Source of the DNA: Flavobacterium channae
GTDB lineage: Bacteria > Bacteroidota > Bacteroidia > Flavobacteriales > Flavobacteriaceae
Assembly: GCF_021172165.1 (NCBI RefSeq)
Contig: NZ_CP089096.1
Location: forward strand, 1,736,001 to 1,800,000
DNA length: 64,000 nucleotides
Reading direction: 5' to 3'
Under the pieces are notes generated by a model. That model saw only the letters and a program-made list of their open reading frames with translations, did no database searches and had not been told where the DNA came from. Position numbers and translations under genes: made by a program. Positions within the stretch are counted from its first letter, which is position 1, and each line of letters opens with the position of its first letter. Positions 15,333 to 25,524 of this stretch are shown here, piece after piece.

Positions 15333-17795
15333 TTAGCTCTTAGCTTCAACAGGTTTTGGATTTTTTACCTTTTGATTTGTAATCGCAATATCTAAAACTT
15401 CACTCATTTTGTCTACATAATGGAAAGTTAAACCTTCGATATAATCTGGTTTGATTTCTTCGATATCACGTTTGTTCTCTTTACACAAAATAATCTCTTT
15501 GATATTCGCTCTTTTGGCAGCTAAAATCTTTTCTTTAATACCACCAACAGGCAATACTTTTCCTCGAAGCGTAATTTCTCCCGTCATTGCGATACTTTTC
15601 TTCACTCTTTTTTGTGTAAATGAAGAAACCATAGACGTTAACATGGCGATTCCGGCACTTGGTCCATCTTTTGGAGTTGCACCTTCTGGAACGTGAATAT
15701 GAATGTTGTAATTATTTAAAACATCTGGATTGATTCCTAAACTTTCAGCATTAGCTCGAATATATTCCAAAGCAATCGTAACCGATTCTTTCATAACTGT
15801 TCCTAGGTTTCCGGTCATCGTCATTGCTCCTTTTCCTTTAGAAATCAAAGATTCGATAAATAAAATATCGCCACCAACTGATGTCCAAGCCAAACCTGTA
15901 ACAACACCAGCCACATCGTTATTTTCGTATTTATCGCGCTCCATTCTAGGAGATTTTAATACTTCAATAATGTCAGCATCGGAAACTTTCACATTGTAAG
16001 GTTCTTCCATTGCAATTGATTTTGCTGCATGACGAACCATTTGAGCAATCTTTTTCTCTAAACCACGAACACCCGATTCACGTGTATAACCTACTACGAT
16101 TTTTTCCAATTGTTTTTTACCAATTTGTAAATCTTTAGTTGTTAATCCGTGTTCTTTTAATTGTTTTGGCAATAAGTGTGCTTTGGCAATTTCGATTTTT
16201 TCTTCAATTGTATAACCCGTCATCTCAATGATTTCCATACGATCACGAAGTGCTGGTTGAATTGTCGATAAACTATTGGAAGTCGCGATAAACATTACTT
16301 TCGATAAGTCATATCCTAATTCCAAGAAATTATCATGAAACTCCTTATTTTGCTCTGGATCTAAAACTTCTAATAATGCAGAAGATGGATCACCATTATG
16401 ACTTGATGATAATTTATCTATTTCGTCTAATACAAAAACCGGATTTGATGTTTTCGCTTTTTTAATGTTTTGAAGAATACGTCCTGGCATTGCACCAATG
16501 TACGTTTTTCTGTGACCACGAATTTCTGCTTCATCCCGCAAACCACCTAAAGACATACGAATGTATTCTCTACCTAAAGCTTCTGCAATAGACTTTCCGA
16601 TAGATGTTTTTCCAACACCAGGAGGTCCGTACAAACATAAGATTGGCGATTTCATATCGTTTCGCAATTTTAAAACTGCTAAATGCTCAATAATACGTTT
16701 TTTAACATCATCTAAACCATAATGATCTCTATCTAATATTTTTTGAGCACGTTTTAAATCGAAATTATCTTTCGTGAATTCATTCCAAGGCAATTCTAAA
16801 AACAACTCAATATAATTGCGTTGGATTCCAAAATCAGGAGAATTAGGATTCGTACGTTGTAATTTAGAAAGTTCTTTTTCAAAATGCTTCGCTGTTTTTT
16901 CGTCCCATTTTTTCTTTTGACCTTTGGCACGCATTTCTTCAATTTCAGCTTCATACGAAACACCTCCCAATTCTTCTTGGATAGTTTTCATTTGTTGTTG
17001 CAAGAAATATTCGCGTTGTTGTTGGTCTAAATCAAAACGAACTTTAGATTGAATATCGTTTCGAACTTCTAATTTTTGAAGCTCTAAGTTCATGAAACGC
17101 AATGTTTCAAGTGCTCTATCTTTTAGATTTGGAATCGATAATAATTTTTGTTTTTCTTCAACCGAAAGGTTCATATTAGAAGAAACAAAATTGATTAAAA
17201 ACGGATTACTTTCGATGTTTTTGATAGCAAAAGTAGCTTCCGTTGGAATATTCGGGCTTTCCTTAATAATTTGGATTGCCAATTCTTTTATCGATTCTAC
17301 AATTGTTTTGAACTCGACATTTTTAACATCAGGTCGTTTTTCAGGAACTTCCTTAATTGTTGCTTTCAAATAGGGCTCTTCTTGAGTAAATGAATCGATT
17401 TCAAAACGTTTTTTCCCTTGAAGAATAACCGTTGTATTTCCATCAGGCATTTTCAAAACACGCATAATACGTGCTACGGTTCCAATATGATGAACATCAT
17501 TTGGTGCTGGTTCTTCAACATTTTCATCAATTTGAGCTACAACACCAATAATTTTACCTTTGGCGTTAGCATCGTTAATTAATTTAATAGATTTATCTCT
17601 TCCGGCTGTAATAGGAATTACAACACCAGGGAATAAAACTGTATTACGTAGAGGTAAAATCGCGATATCTTCAGGCAAAGCCTCATTATTCATTTCTTCT
17701 TCATCCTCAGGCGTCATCAACGGAATTAATTCCGCATCCGGATCCATTTCTTGAAGTGACAAATTGTCAAGCGCTAGTATTTTTTGATTTGGCAT
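15333..17795 (-). CDS. lon: ATP-dependent protease Lon
   Basis: AAA+ serine protease that degrades misfolded and regulatory proteins in the cytosol. 820 residues is within the family range. The N-terminal substrate-binding domain starts about residue 40 (LPEDIAILPLRNTVLFPGVV), a coiled-coil middle follows, Walker A GPPGVGKTS is near 391-399 and Walker B FVLDEIDK after it. The protease dyad is Ser713 in DGPSAGIAM and Lys756 in GGIKEKILAAK. ATG start. A -7 box lies 50 bp upstream. Regulation by heat is common for lon, but no heat-shock element was identified. Confidence 0.98.
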   Translation of the reverse strand: MPNQKILALDNLSLQEMDPDAELIPLMTPEDEEEMNNEALPEDIAILPLRNTVLFPGVVIPITAGRDKSIKLINDANAKGKIIGVVAQIDENVEEPAPNDVHHIGTVARIMRVLKMPDGNTTVILQGKKRFEIDSFTQEEPYLKATIKEVPEKRPDVKNVEFKTIVESIKELAIQIIKESPNIPTEATFAIKNIESNPFLINFVSSNMNLSVEEKQKLLSIPNLKDRALETLRFMNLELQKLEVRNDIQSKVRFDLDQQQREYFLQQQMKTIQEELGGVSYEAEIEEMRAKGQKKKWDEKTAKHFEKELSKLQRTNPNSPDFGIQRNYIELFLELPWNEFTKDNFDLKRAQKILDRDHYGLDDVKKRIIEHLAVLKLRNDMKSPILCLYGPPGVGKTSIGKSIAEALGREYIRMSLGGLRDEAEIRGHRKTYIGAMPGRILQNIKKAKTSNPVFVLDEIDKLSSSHNGDPSSALLEVLDPEQNKEFHDNFLELGYDLSKVMFIATSNSLSTIQPALRDRMEIIEMTGYTIEEKIEIAKAHLLPKQLKEHGLTTKDLQIGKKQLEKIVVGYTRESGVRGLEKKIAQMVRHAAKSIAMEEPYNVKVSDADIIEVLKSPRMERDKYENNDVAGVVTGLAWTSVGGDILFIESLISKGKGAMTMTGNLGTVMKESVTIALEYIRANAESLGINPDVLNNYNIHIHVPEGATPKDGPSAGIAMLTSMVSSFTQKRVKKSIAMTGEITLRGKVLPVGGIKEKILAAKRANIKEIILCKENKRDIEEIKPDYIEGLTFHYVDKMSEVLDIAITNQKVKNPKPVEAKS

Positions 17796-17844
17796 AATAA
17801 TATTTATGGTCTTTTTGTCAGTATTTAAAAAAAGTACTGCTATT

Positions 17845-17852
17845 CAAAGTTA
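17845..17852 (-). promoter_or_regulatory. -7 element upstream of lon
   Basis: TAACTTTG on the minus strand matches TAnnTTTG. It lies 50 bp before the lon ATG. No -33 match at the usual distance. Confidence 0.4.
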
Positions 17853-17940
17853 CACAGAAAAGTGTTATTTAATTGATAATCAAATCATAAAATAATTTTA
17901 AATAGCAATTTCAATAGTAATAGTTCAAGATGTATGCCAT

Positions 17941-17971
17941 AAAAAAATCCCGAAGGATTACTTCGGGATTT
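17941..17971 (-). terminator. Terminator of the DUF6252 gene
   Basis: An 11-bp stem AAATCCCGAAG / CTTCGGGATTT with A7 on its left, which is a T run on the minus strand. Confidence 0.85.
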
Positions 17972-17992
17972 AATATTATATTTTTTAGAAAC

Positions 17993-18535
17993 TTAATCTA
18001 CTTGATTATCAAACTCAATATCTGTAAAGACACCGTTTGTAATTGATTTAGTGGTAGAATTTGAAACATTATAAGCAGAAAAACTAAAAGTTCCTGATAC
18101 TAAATCATTTGTTCTGTCAAATTCAGTGATTGTAACAGTTCCAACCGATGTATTTGAAATAGGATTATATGAAGAAAAAGCACCATTTGTTGCTCCTAAA
18201 GCTGTATCAAAGTACTGTAATAAACACAAATCACTAGATGATGTACTTGCTGCAAAAGTTCCTACAGCTGGATTGATTATTTGAATAGAAATAGATTTCC
18301 CATTACTGGTTAACCCGCTTATTATTAACTGATTTCCTAATGTTGTAGAAGTAAAATCACCAACTGTCGTAGAAGCAGTAAAATCATTCCCATCAATTTT
18401 TGCTGTAAAAACACTACTTACAGAACCTCCTGCAGAAAGATCTAAAGCTGGATCTACAGGTTCATTATCACACGAAACCGTTGAGAAAGCTATTGATAAA
18501 ACGAAAAGTGTTACAATTGATTTTATAGTTTTCAT
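17993..18535 (-). CDS. DUF6252-like lipoprotein
   Basis: A 180-residue lipoprotein. The signal peptide ends FSTVSC with the lipid Cys near residue 22, followed by DNEPVDPA. The mature domain has the strand pattern VFTAKIDGNDFTAS, IISGLTSNGKSISIQI, GTVTITEFDRTNDLVSGTFSFSAY and a final KSITNGVFTDIEF, which I recognise as the flavobacterial DUF6252 pattern. Function unknown; a secreted beta-sandwich is likely. It has its own -7 box (18556-18563) and terminator, so it is a single-gene unit. Confidence 0.72.
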   Translation of the reverse strand: MKTIKSIVTLFVLSIAFSTVSCDNEPVDPALDLSAGGSVSSVFTAKIDGNDFTASTTVGDFTSTTLGNQLIISGLTSNGKSISIQIINPAVGTFAASTSSSDLCLLQYFDTALGATNGAFSSYNPISNTSVGTVTITEFDRTNDLVSGTFSFSAYNVSNSTTKSITNGVFTDIEFDNQVD

Positions 18536-18555
18536 AATTTAATTTTAAATGTTTC

Positions 18556-18563
18556 CAAATATA
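18556..18563 (-). promoter_or_regulatory. -7 element of the DUF6252 gene
   Basis: TATATTTG on the minus strand, 20 bp before the ATG. Confidence 0.5.
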
Positions 18564-18573
18564 AAAAGATATT

Positions 18574-19869
18574 TTATTTTTTAGGCACTCGAAATAATAA
18601 AAGTAGTCCTACAACAAAAAATAAAATTAAAAATAAGATCGCATTTTGAATTTTTCCTGTTACATCGGCAATATAACCATATGTAAACATACCGATTACA
18701 ATACCAATTTTCTCGGCAACATCATAAAAACTAAAGAAAGATGTTGTATCGTTTGTTCCATCTGGAATAAATTTAGAATAAGTAGAACGTGAAAGCGATT
18801 GAATTCCTCCCATTACCAAACCTACAAAGGCGGCAGCAATGTAAAAATCATTTGGAGTAACTACAAAATAAGCATACGTACAAATTAAAATCCATGAGAA
18901 ATTAATAAAAATAAGCACTTTTATGTTTCCAAATTTAGCCGATGCTTTTGAGGTTAACCAAGCTCCTAAAACTGCAATTAACTGAATCAATAAAACACTA
19001 ACTATTAAACCAATAGTTCGCTTGCTATCACTTCCCCATTTTACTTCTTTTTCACCAAAATAAGCAGCAATAATCATAATGGTTTGAACTGCCATACTGT
19101 AAACAAAAAAAGCAGCTAAATAACGACGTAGAGGTTTTAACTCTTTTAGTTGATGCCACACTTTTAATAACTCTTTAAAACCATTGAAAATTACATTTCG
19201 GTGTAGCTTATTGTCGTTTTTGTTGTTAGGCAAATAATAATAAGTATATTGACTAAAACCTATCCACCAAATTCCTACTAAAAGAAAAGAATAACGCATC
19301 ATTTGCAGTTTGTAATCATCTGCAACAGACATTACCATTCCTAAACAGACAAGCAGCAACAAAACGCTACCAATGTAGCCCAAACTAAAACCTTTGGCAC
19401 TAATTCCATCTTGTTGTTCTTTATGAGCAATATCTGGCAAATATGAATTATAAAAAACCAAACTTCCCCAAAAACCTATTAAAGCCAACAAATAGGAAAT
19501 CAAACTTAAAACAACCTTTTCATCATCAATAGAAAAAAAGTACAAAGACATACATGAAATAGCTCCTACATAGCAGAAAAGTTTTAAGAAAAACTTTTTA
19601 TTTCCCATATAATCTGCAATTCCAGATAATAAAGGTGAGATAAAAGCAATGATTAAAAATCCTAATGCTGTAACATAACTTATTAAAGCTTCGCTACGAA
19701 TAGACAATCCAAAAAGAACTATTTCATCGATGTTTTTATGACGAAATAAAGCACCATAATACAAAGGAAATATAGTAGAAGAAATTACTAAAGCGTAAAC
19801 TGAATTTGCCCAATCGTAAAAAGCCCAAGCGTTTAATAACTTTGAATCTCCTTTTTGTAGTTTTTGCAT
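18574..19869 (-). CDS. MFS transporter, UMF1/Atg22-like
   Basis: A 431-residue, 12-helix inner-membrane transporter. The opening LLNAWAFYDWANSVYALVIS is the signature of the UMF1 (Atg22-like) branch of the major facilitator superfamily; PLLSGIADYMGNKK follows helix 2 as the A-like motif and a second LSRSTYSKFIPDGT loop lies near residue 365. Yeast Atg22 exports amino acids from the vacuole; the bacterial substrate is not known. The gene is downstream of the M48 protease gene, separated by a terminator that carries a -7 box at its far edge. Confidence 0.85.
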   Translation of the reverse strand: MQKLQKGDSKLLNAWAFYDWANSVYALVISSTIFPLYYGALFRHKNIDEIVLFGLSIRSEALISYVTALGFLIIAFISPLLSGIADYMGNKKFFLKLFCYVGAISCMSLYFFSIDDEKVVLSLISYLLALIGFWGSLVFYNSYLPDIAHKEQQDGISAKGFSLGYIGSVLLLLVCLGMVMSVADDYKLQMMRYSFLLVGIWWIGFSQYTYYYLPNNKNDNKLHRNVIFNGFKELLKVWHQLKELKPLRRYLAAFFVYSMAVQTIMIIAAYFGEKEVKWGSDSKRTIGLIVSVLLIQLIAVLGAWLTSKASAKFGNIKVLIFINFSWILICTYAYFVVTPNDFYIAAAFVGLVMGGIQSLSRSTYSKFIPDGTNDTTSFFSFYDVAEKIGIVIGMFTYGYIADVTGKIQNAILFLILFFVVGLLLLFRVPKK

Positions 19870-19880
19870 AGCTTATGTTT

Positions 19881-19911
19881 TAAAATAAAAAATCCCGACA
19901 ATGTCGGGATT
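19881..19911 (-). terminator. Terminator of the M48 gene
   Basis: Stem AATCCCGAC / GTCGGGATT with a three-base loop; the A-rich left flank is a T run on the minus strand. Confidence 0.85.
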
Positions 19912-19919
19912 CAAATATA
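19912..19919 (-). promoter_or_regulatory. -7 element of the UMF1 transporter gene, abutting a terminator
   Basis: TATATTTG on the minus strand. A start about 6 bases downstream would fall inside the M48 terminator hairpin, so the new transcript would carry only part of it. Confidence 0.4.
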
Positions 19920-19934
19920 ATAGTAATTTTTTAA

Positions 19935-20753
19935 TTATTTAAAAGTTACTCCAAACTTAGCCGCTTCAGCTTTAGCTTGTGGAATTAATTCCTTAATCTT
20001 AGCAATACGAGTTGCATTACTAGGGTGTGTACTCATAAATTCTGGTGGTGATTGCCCTCCCGATTGTGCTGCCATTCTTTCCCAAAATGCAACAGCAGTA
20101 TCAGGATTGTAACCTGCAATAGCCATTAATGTTAATCCAATCATATCCGCTTCACTTTCATGCGCTCTACTAAATGGTAACATTCCACCAAATTGTGTTG
20201 TTGCTCCATAAGCCGTCATAGCCAATTGTTGCGTTTCTTGCGATTTACTTCCAGTTGCAACTGCAACACCAGCAGCACCCGCTTGTTGTAAAACTCCAGC
20301 GCTCATACGTTGCTGACCATGATTCGCTAAAGCGTGAGCCACTTCGTGTCCCATTACCGTAGCCATTCCAGCATCGTCTTTACAAATTGGCATAATACCC
20401 GTATAAAAAACGATTTTTCCTCCAGGCATACACCAAGCATTTACTTCTTTGCTATCTACTAATTTATATTCCCAAGCATATCCTTCTAAATAATTAGCAT
20501 ATCCGTTAGCATTTAACCAGCGTTCAGCGGCAACTTTGATTTTAGATCCAACTGTCTCTACTCTTTTTGCATCGCTTGTACCCGTAATTACTTTATTTTC
20601 AGATAAAAACTGATTATATTGTTGAAAAGCAGAAGGTAAAATTTCGCTATTAGGCACTAAAGCCAAAGTACTTTTTCCTGTAAAAGGATTTTTTGCACAA
20701 GATGCCACAATTGCTAGAACTGCTACGGCGATAATTTTAGATTTATAATTCAT
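19935..20753 (-). CDS. M48 family metallopeptidase, lipoprotein
   Basis: A 272-residue zinc protease on the periplasmic side of a membrane, like LoiP/YcaL/BepA-type quality-control enzymes. The lipobox ends AIVASC, then AKNPFTGKSTLALV, a typical opening for this branch. The zinc site is HEVAH near residue 142 with the third ligand in HESEADMIG. Beyond it come FMSTHPSNATRIAKI and the C-terminal helix. I use the ATG at 20753, not the TTG at 20771, because the TTG lies inside a -7 promoter box. Likely role: degradation of misassembled outer-membrane proteins. Confidence 0.92.
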   Translation of the reverse strand: MNYKSKIIAVAVLAIVASCAKNPFTGKSTLALVPNSEILPSAFQQYNQFLSENKVITGTSDAKRVETVGSKIKVAAERWLNANGYANYLEGYAWEYKLVDSKEVNAWCMPGGKIVFYTGIMPICKDDAGMATVMGHEVAHALANHGQQRMSAGVLQQAGAAGVAVATGSKSQETQQLAMTAYGATTQFGGMLPFSRAHESEADMIGLTLMAIAGYNPDTAVAFWERMAAQSGGQSPPEFMSTHPSNATRIAKIKELIPQAKAEAAKFGVTFK

Positions 20754-20768
20754 AAGTTTAAATTTTAA

Positions 20769-20776
20769 CAAAAATA
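20769..20776 (-). promoter_or_regulatory. -7 element of the M48 gene
   Basis: TATTTTTG on the minus strand, 15 bp before the ATG at 20753. It contains the TTG that begins the longest open frame, so it decides the start. Confidence 0.45.
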
Positions 20777-20909
20777 CAATTTATAGTTTTAATTATAGAA
20801 AAAGACACCAAATTTTATACCATTCTAAATCATTAGTTTTAACTTTATTTTATAAATGAATTTGAAAACAAAATCTACATAAGTTGTAACTTGCGCAAAA
20901 TTTTATAAA

Positions 20910-21773
20910 ATGTCTAAAAAGAAACAAAAACAAGCTCAGGTAATTGAAATCCCTAAAGCTATTTTGTTAACTGCTAAGTTTTTACAAGCAGTTTCTCCAG
21001 CATTAACTACTAAGTTTGCTGCTAAACTTTTTACTACTCCCATAAAGCATAAATTACCAAAGCGTGAATTACATATGGAACGCGAAAGTGTTCAAAAAAG
21101 TATTATGGTTCCTGCAATAAACAAAGAAATTGTTGTATATGAATATGGCAAAAGCGATAAAAAAGTACTTTTAGTTCATGGTTGGTCTGGAAGAGGAACA
21201 CAATTGGTTAAAATTGCAGATGAGTTATTGAAAATGGACTACATGACCATAAGTTTTGATGCGCCTGCTCATGGAAAATCAAAAGGAAATTATTCGATAA
21301 TGACCGAGTTTATCGCTTCGATTTTAGAGTTGGAAAAACAATATGGTTCGTTTGAATATGCGATTGGACATTCTCTTGGTGGTATGTCGGTTTTGAATGC
21401 TATAAAGCAAAATCTGAATGTTAAAAGAGCAGTTACTATTGGAGCTGGTGATATTATACAAGATATTATTGATGATTTTATAAAGAAACTACAATTAAAA
21501 CCAGAATACGGAATCAAATTGAGAGATCATTTTGAGAAAAGATTTGCAGGAAAAATGGATGATTATTCGGCTTACAAAGCTGCAAAAACAATCAATATTC
21601 CTGTTTTAATTATGCATGATAAAGAAGATGATGATGTATCAGTTAAAGCGGCTTATCATATTCACGAACACCTTCAAGGTTCAGAATTGATTATTACAGA
21701 AGGTTTAGGGCATCGTAAAATTTTAGGCGATGAAGCTGTGATAAACAAAATCAAAGAATTCCTTTCAAAATAA
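20910..21773 (+). CDS. Alpha/beta hydrolase
   Basis: A 287-residue alpha/beta-hydrolase fold enzyme. The oxyanion strand is VLLVHGWSGRGTQ near 86-98, followed by ISFDAPAHGKS. The nucleophile is the Ser of GHSLGG near residue 154, the acid is probably Asp in MHDKEDDDVS, and the His lies in GLGHRKIL near residue 271. The basic N-terminus (MSKKKQKQ) is not a signal peptide. It is an esterase or lipase-like enzyme of unknown substrate. Single gene with a bidirectional terminator shared with the LOG gene. Confidence 0.88.
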   Translation: MSKKKQKQAQVIEIPKAILLTAKFLQAVSPALTTKFAAKLFTTPIKHKLPKRELHMERESVQKSIMVPAINKEIVVYEYGKSDKKVLLVHGWSGRGTQLVKIADELLKMDYMTISFDAPAHGKSKGNYSIMTEFIASILELEKQYGSFEYAIGHSLGGMSVLNAIKQNLNVKRAVTIGAGDIIQDIIDDFIKKLQLKPEYGIKLRDHFEKRFAGKMDDYSAYKAAKTINIPVLIMHDKEDDDVSVKAAYHIHEHLQGSELIITEGLGHRKILGDEAVINKIKEFLSK

Positions 21774-21775
21774 AA

Positions 21776-21805
21776 AAAGTCCTTCGATTTGAAGGACTTT
21801 TGCTT
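21776..21805. terminator. Bidirectional terminator between hydrolase and LOG genes
   Basis: 10-bp stem AAAGTCCTTC / GAAGGACTTT with A runs on the left and T-rich DNA on the right. Confidence 0.85.
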
Positions 21806-21807
21806 TT

Positions 21808-22533
21808 TTAGAAATTGGGAGATAAATTGTATTTTTTATAGAAGTTATCTAATGCTTCTAACACCTCATCTTCTGTATCAACCACTTTGATTAAGTTCAT
21901 ATCATCTGGACTGGCATTTTTCATTTTGTCAATCATGACATTTTTAATCCAATCTAATAAACCGGACCAGAATTCTGTTCCTACTAAAATAATTGGGAAT
22001 TTTCCAATTTTCTTAGTCTGAATTAATGTTATCGCTTCAAATAATTCGTCTAAAGTTCCAAAACCTCCTGGCATTACCACGAAACCTTGTGAATATTTTA
22101 CAAACATTACTTTTCTCACGAAAAAGTAATCAAAATTTAAGTTTTTATCCTTATCGATGTACGGATTAAAGTGTTGCTCAAAAGGCAATTCGATGTTTAA
22201 ACCTACTGATGTACCGCCACCATAATGTGCTCCTTTATTTCCTGCTTCCATGATACCAGGACCACCACCTGTTATAACGCCGTATCCTGCTTTACTGATT
22301 TTGAAAGCAATTTTTTCAGCTAATAAATAGTATTTGTCTTCTGGTTTTGTTCTTGCTGAACCAAAAATAGATACACAAGGACCAATTCTTCCCATTGATT
22401 CGTAACCATTTACGAATTCTGACATGATTTTAAAAATTGCCCATGAATCATTAGTTCTTATTTCATTCCAAGTCTTTTGCTTGAATTTTTCCTGAATTCT
22501 GTGATCTTCGTTTTCGTATTGATCTGCTGCCAT
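21808..22533 (-). CDS. LOG family protein (TIGR00730, Rossmann fold)
   Basis: A 241-residue soluble protein with the LOG signature: GGGPGIMEAGNKGA and PGGFGTLDELFEA. LOG enzymes (lonely guy) release cytokinin-like bases from nucleotide monophosphates, or act as nucleotide 5'-monophosphate nucleosidases (PpnN). Family members in this phylum share the charged N-terminal helical region KQKTWNEIRTNDSWAIFKIM. I start at the ATG at 22533 (MAADQYENEDH); the longer TTG start at 22563 adds ten residues that do not match the family. Function as a nucleotide nucleosidase is inference. Confidence 0.85.
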   Translation of the reverse strand: MAADQYENEDHRIQEKFKQKTWNEIRTNDSWAIFKIMSEFVNGYESMGRIGPCVSIFGSARTKPEDKYYLLAEKIAFKISKAGYGVITGGGPGIMEAGNKGAHYGGGTSVGLNIELPFEQHFNPYIDKDKNLNFDYFFVRKVMFVKYSQGFVVMPGGFGTLDELFEAITLIQTKKIGKFPIILVGTEFWSGLLDWIKNVMIDKMKNASPDDMNLIKVVDTEDEVLEALDNFYKKYNLSPNF

Positions 22534-22619
22534 AATAATTTTAGTCAATTTGTTAATAAACAAATCATTAAAGTTAATAATAAAGTTTAGCAGTGTTGTT
22601 GTGTGAAGTAATTAGATTG

Positions 22620-25454
22620 CTAAGATAATTCTTTTTTCAAAAACTGAGCAGTATAACTCTTCTTATTTTTTACAATTTCTTCTGGAGTTCCTTTTGCAAC
22701 CACTTCTCCTCCACCTTTTCCACCTTCGTAACCAATGTCGATTACATAATCGGCAAGTTTTACAACATCTAAATTATGCTCGATAATTAAAACCGTATTT
22801 CCTTTGTCAACCAACACATTTATTACATCCATTAAAACGCGAATGTCTTCAAAATGCAATCCAGTTGTAGGTTCGTCTAAAATGTAAAACGTATTTCCTG
22901 TATCTTTTTTAGATAATTCAGTTGACAATTTAATACGTTGTGCTTCTCCTCCGGAAAGTGTTGTACTTTGCTGACCTAATGTGATATAGCCCAATCCAAC
23001 ATCTTGAATCGTTTTGATTTTTCTGTAGATTTTTGGAATATTTTCGAAGAAATCAACTGCTTCATCAACCGTCATATTCAATACATCAGAAATTGATTTT
23101 CCTTTGTAACGAATTTCCAATGTTTCTCTGTTAAAACGTTTTCCCATACAGGTTTCACATTCCACATAAACATCAGGTAAAAAACTCATTTCAATTGTGC
23201 GTACTCCAGAACCTTCACAAGTTTCACAACGACCTCCTTTTACATTGAAACTAAATCTTCCTGGTTTGTAACCACGAATCATCGCTTCAGGAGTTTGCGT
23301 ATACAAACTTCTAATTTCCGAAAAAACATCGGTATATGTTGCCGGATTGGAACGTGGAGTTCTTCCAATCGGACTTTGATCGATGTCTATTACTTTATCG
23401 ATATGTTCTAATCCTTCAATTTTTTTGTAAGGTTGTGGTTTTTTAACAGCATTGAAAAAATGCGTATTTAAAATTGGATATAATGTTTCGTTAATCAACG
23501 TTGATTTTCCACTACCCGAAACACCGGTTACGCAAACTAATTTACCTAAAGGTATTTCAATCGAAACATTTTTTAAATTATTTCCAGTTGCACCAGAAAG
23601 CTTTAATGATTTCCCATTCCCTTCACGACGTGATTTTGGAACTTCTATACTCATTTTACCATTCATGTATTGTGCGGTAATGGTATTTTCTTTCAATAAT
23701 TCTTTTGGTGTTCCTTTGCTGATAATTTGTCCGCCAAAACGACCCGCTTTTGGTCCAATATCAATCACATAATCAGCACGTTCAATCATATCTTTATCGT
23801 GCTCTACAACGATTACCGAATTTCCGATATCACGTAAACTTTCTAACGATTTAATTAATCGCTCGTTGTCACGTTGATGCAATCCAATACTTGGCTCATC
23901 TAAAATGTACAAAACTCCAACTAATTGCGAACCTATTTGTGTTGCCAAACGAATACGTTGTGCTTCACCACCTGAAAGCGATTTTGAACTACGATTTAAT
24001 GACAAATAATTCAATCCAACATCTAAAAGAAATTGCAATCTTGCCGTGATTTCTTTCATAACCTCAACAGCAATAACTTGTTGTTTTTCCGATAAATGAT
24101 TTGGCAAATCAGAAAACCATTCTGAAAGTTCGGCTACATCCATTTGCACTAATTCGCCAATGTTTTTACCATTTAGTTTAAAGTACAACGATTCTTTTCT
24201 TAAACGCGTTCCATTACATTCTGGACATTCGTTTTCGTCCATGAATTCTTTTGCCCAACGTTTGATACTTGCCGAATCGGAATTATCGTACTGATTTTTG
24301 ATGAAATTCGAAATTCCTTCAAAATCAATTTTATAATCTTTAGTAATTCCCATTACTTTAGAAACAACAGAAAACTTCTCGTTTCCGCCATGCAAAATCA
24401 TGTCTAAGGCTTCTTGTGGAATATCTTCTATTGCATCGGTAATCTTAAACTCAAATTTTTGAGCAATAATTTCCAATTGCTTAAAAATCCAAGAACTTTT
24501 GAATTCTCCTAATGGCGCAAAACCACCATTTTTTATTGATAACTTAGGATTAGGAATTATTTTTCGCAAGTTAATTTCATTCACCGTTCCCAATCCGTTA
24601 CAACACGGACAAGCACCTTTAGGTGAATTGAATGAGAAATTATTTGGTTCTGGATTTGGGTATGAAATTCCAGATGAAGGACACATTAAATTACGACTGT
24701 AAAAACGAACTTCTTGACTTTCTTGCTCGATTACCATCATAACATCTTCACCATGATACATAGCGGTTTTGATGCTTTCTGTTAATCGTTTATCGGTATC
24801 TTCATCTGTATCAATTGCCATTCTATCAATAACAATTTCGATGTCGTGTGTTTTGTATCGATCCACTTTCATTCCGTATTCTAAATCGCGGATTTGACCA
24901 TTGACACGAACTTTTAAAAATCCTTGTTTGGCAATTTGTTCAAATAATTCGCGATAATGTCCTTTACGAGAACGAACAACTGGAGCCAAAATATTGATGC
25001 GTTTTCCGTTGAAATCTTCTAGAATTAACGCTTTAATTTGCTCATCGGAATACGAAACCATTTTCTCGCCAGTATTGTAACTAAAAGCATCGGCACCTCT
25101 AGCGTATAACAAACGTAAAAAATCGTAGATTTCAGTAATTGTACCAACAGTGGAACGTGGTGATTTACTTGTCGTTTTTTGTTCAATTGCAATTACAGGA
25201 GACAAACCGTCTATTTTATCAACATCTGGACGCTCTAAACCGCCCAAAAACTGACGTGCATAAGCCGAAAAAGTTTCAATGTACCTTCTTTGACCTTCTG
25301 CATAAATAGTATCGAAAGCTAAAGACGACTTTCCCGAACCCGATAAACCAGTAATAACCACCAGTTTTTCGCGAGGAATAGATACATCTATATTTTTAAG
25401 ATTATGGGCTCTAGCACCAATAATTTCGATAGTTTCTTCTGTTGTGTGTTGCAT
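22620..25454 (-). CDS. uvrA: Excinuclease ABC subunit A
   Basis: DNA-damage recognition ATPase of nucleotide excision repair, acting with UvrB and UvrC. 944 residues is normal. It has two ABC modules: Walker [10 protein letters not shown] near residue 34 and GVSGSGKST in the second half; signatures [12 protein letters not shown] and [12 protein letters not shown]; and Cys4 zinc elements CPSSG...CPCCNG and CETCEGSG...CETCMGKR. I choose the ATG at 25454 (MQHTTEE); the TTG at 25466 adds four residues and lies where transcription should start, given a -7 box at 25471-25478. Confidence 0.98.
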   Translation of the reverse strand: MQHTTEETIEIIGARAHNLKNIDVSIPREKLVVITGLSGSGKSSLAFDTIYAEGQRRYIETFSAYARQFLGGLERPDVDKIDGLSPVIAIEQKTTSKSPRSTVGTITEIYDFLRLLYARGADAFSYNTGEKMVSYSDEQIKALILEDFNGKRINILAPVVRSRKGHYRELFEQIAKQGFLKVRVNGQIRDLEYGMKVDRYKTHDIEIVIDRMAIDTDEDTDKRLTESIKTAMYHGEDVMMVIEQESQEVRFYSRNLMCPSSGISYPNPEPNNFSFNSPKGACPCCNGLGTVNEINLRKIIPNPKLSIKNGGFAPLGEFKSSWIFKQLEIIAQKFEFKITDAIEDIPQEALDMILHGGNEKFSVVSKVMGITKDYKIDFEGISNFIKNQYDNSDSASIKRWAKEFMDENECPECNGTRLRKESLYFKLNGKNIGELVQMDVAELSEWFSDLPNHLSEKQQVIAVEVMKEITARLQFLLDVGLNYLSLNRSSKSLSGGEAQRIRLATQIGSQLVGVLYILDEPSIGLHQRDNERLIKSLESLRDIGNSVIVVEHDKDMIERADYVIDIGPKAGRFGGQIISKGTPKELLKENTITAQYMNGKMSIEVPKSRREGNGKSLKLSGATGNNLKNVSIEIPLGKLVCVTGVSGSGKSTLINETLYPILNTHFFNAVKKPQPYKKIEGLEHIDKVIDIDQSPIGRTPRSNPATYTDVFSEIRSLYTQTPEAMIRGYKPGRFSFNVKGGRCETCEGSGVRTIEMSFLPDVYVECETCMGKRFNRETLEIRYKGKSISDVLNMTVDEAVDFFENIPKIYRKIKTIQDVGLGYITLGQQSTTLSGGEAQRIKLSTELSKKDTGNTFYILDEPTTGLHFEDIRVLMDVINVLVDKGNTVLIIEHNLDVVKLADYVIDIGYEGGKGGGEVVAKGTPEEIVKNKKSYTAQFLKKELS

Positions 25455-25470
25455 AATTTTTGGCAAAACG

Positions 25471-25478
25471 CAAAGATA
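25471..25478 (-). promoter_or_regulatory. -7 element of uvrA
   Basis: TATCTTTG on the minus strand matches TAnnTTTG, 16 bp before the ATG at 25454. No SOS box was recognised. Confidence 0.45.
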
Positions 25479-25524
25479 CTATTTTGAACGAAGAATAACT
25501 AATGAGTTTAAATTTAAAATTGAT

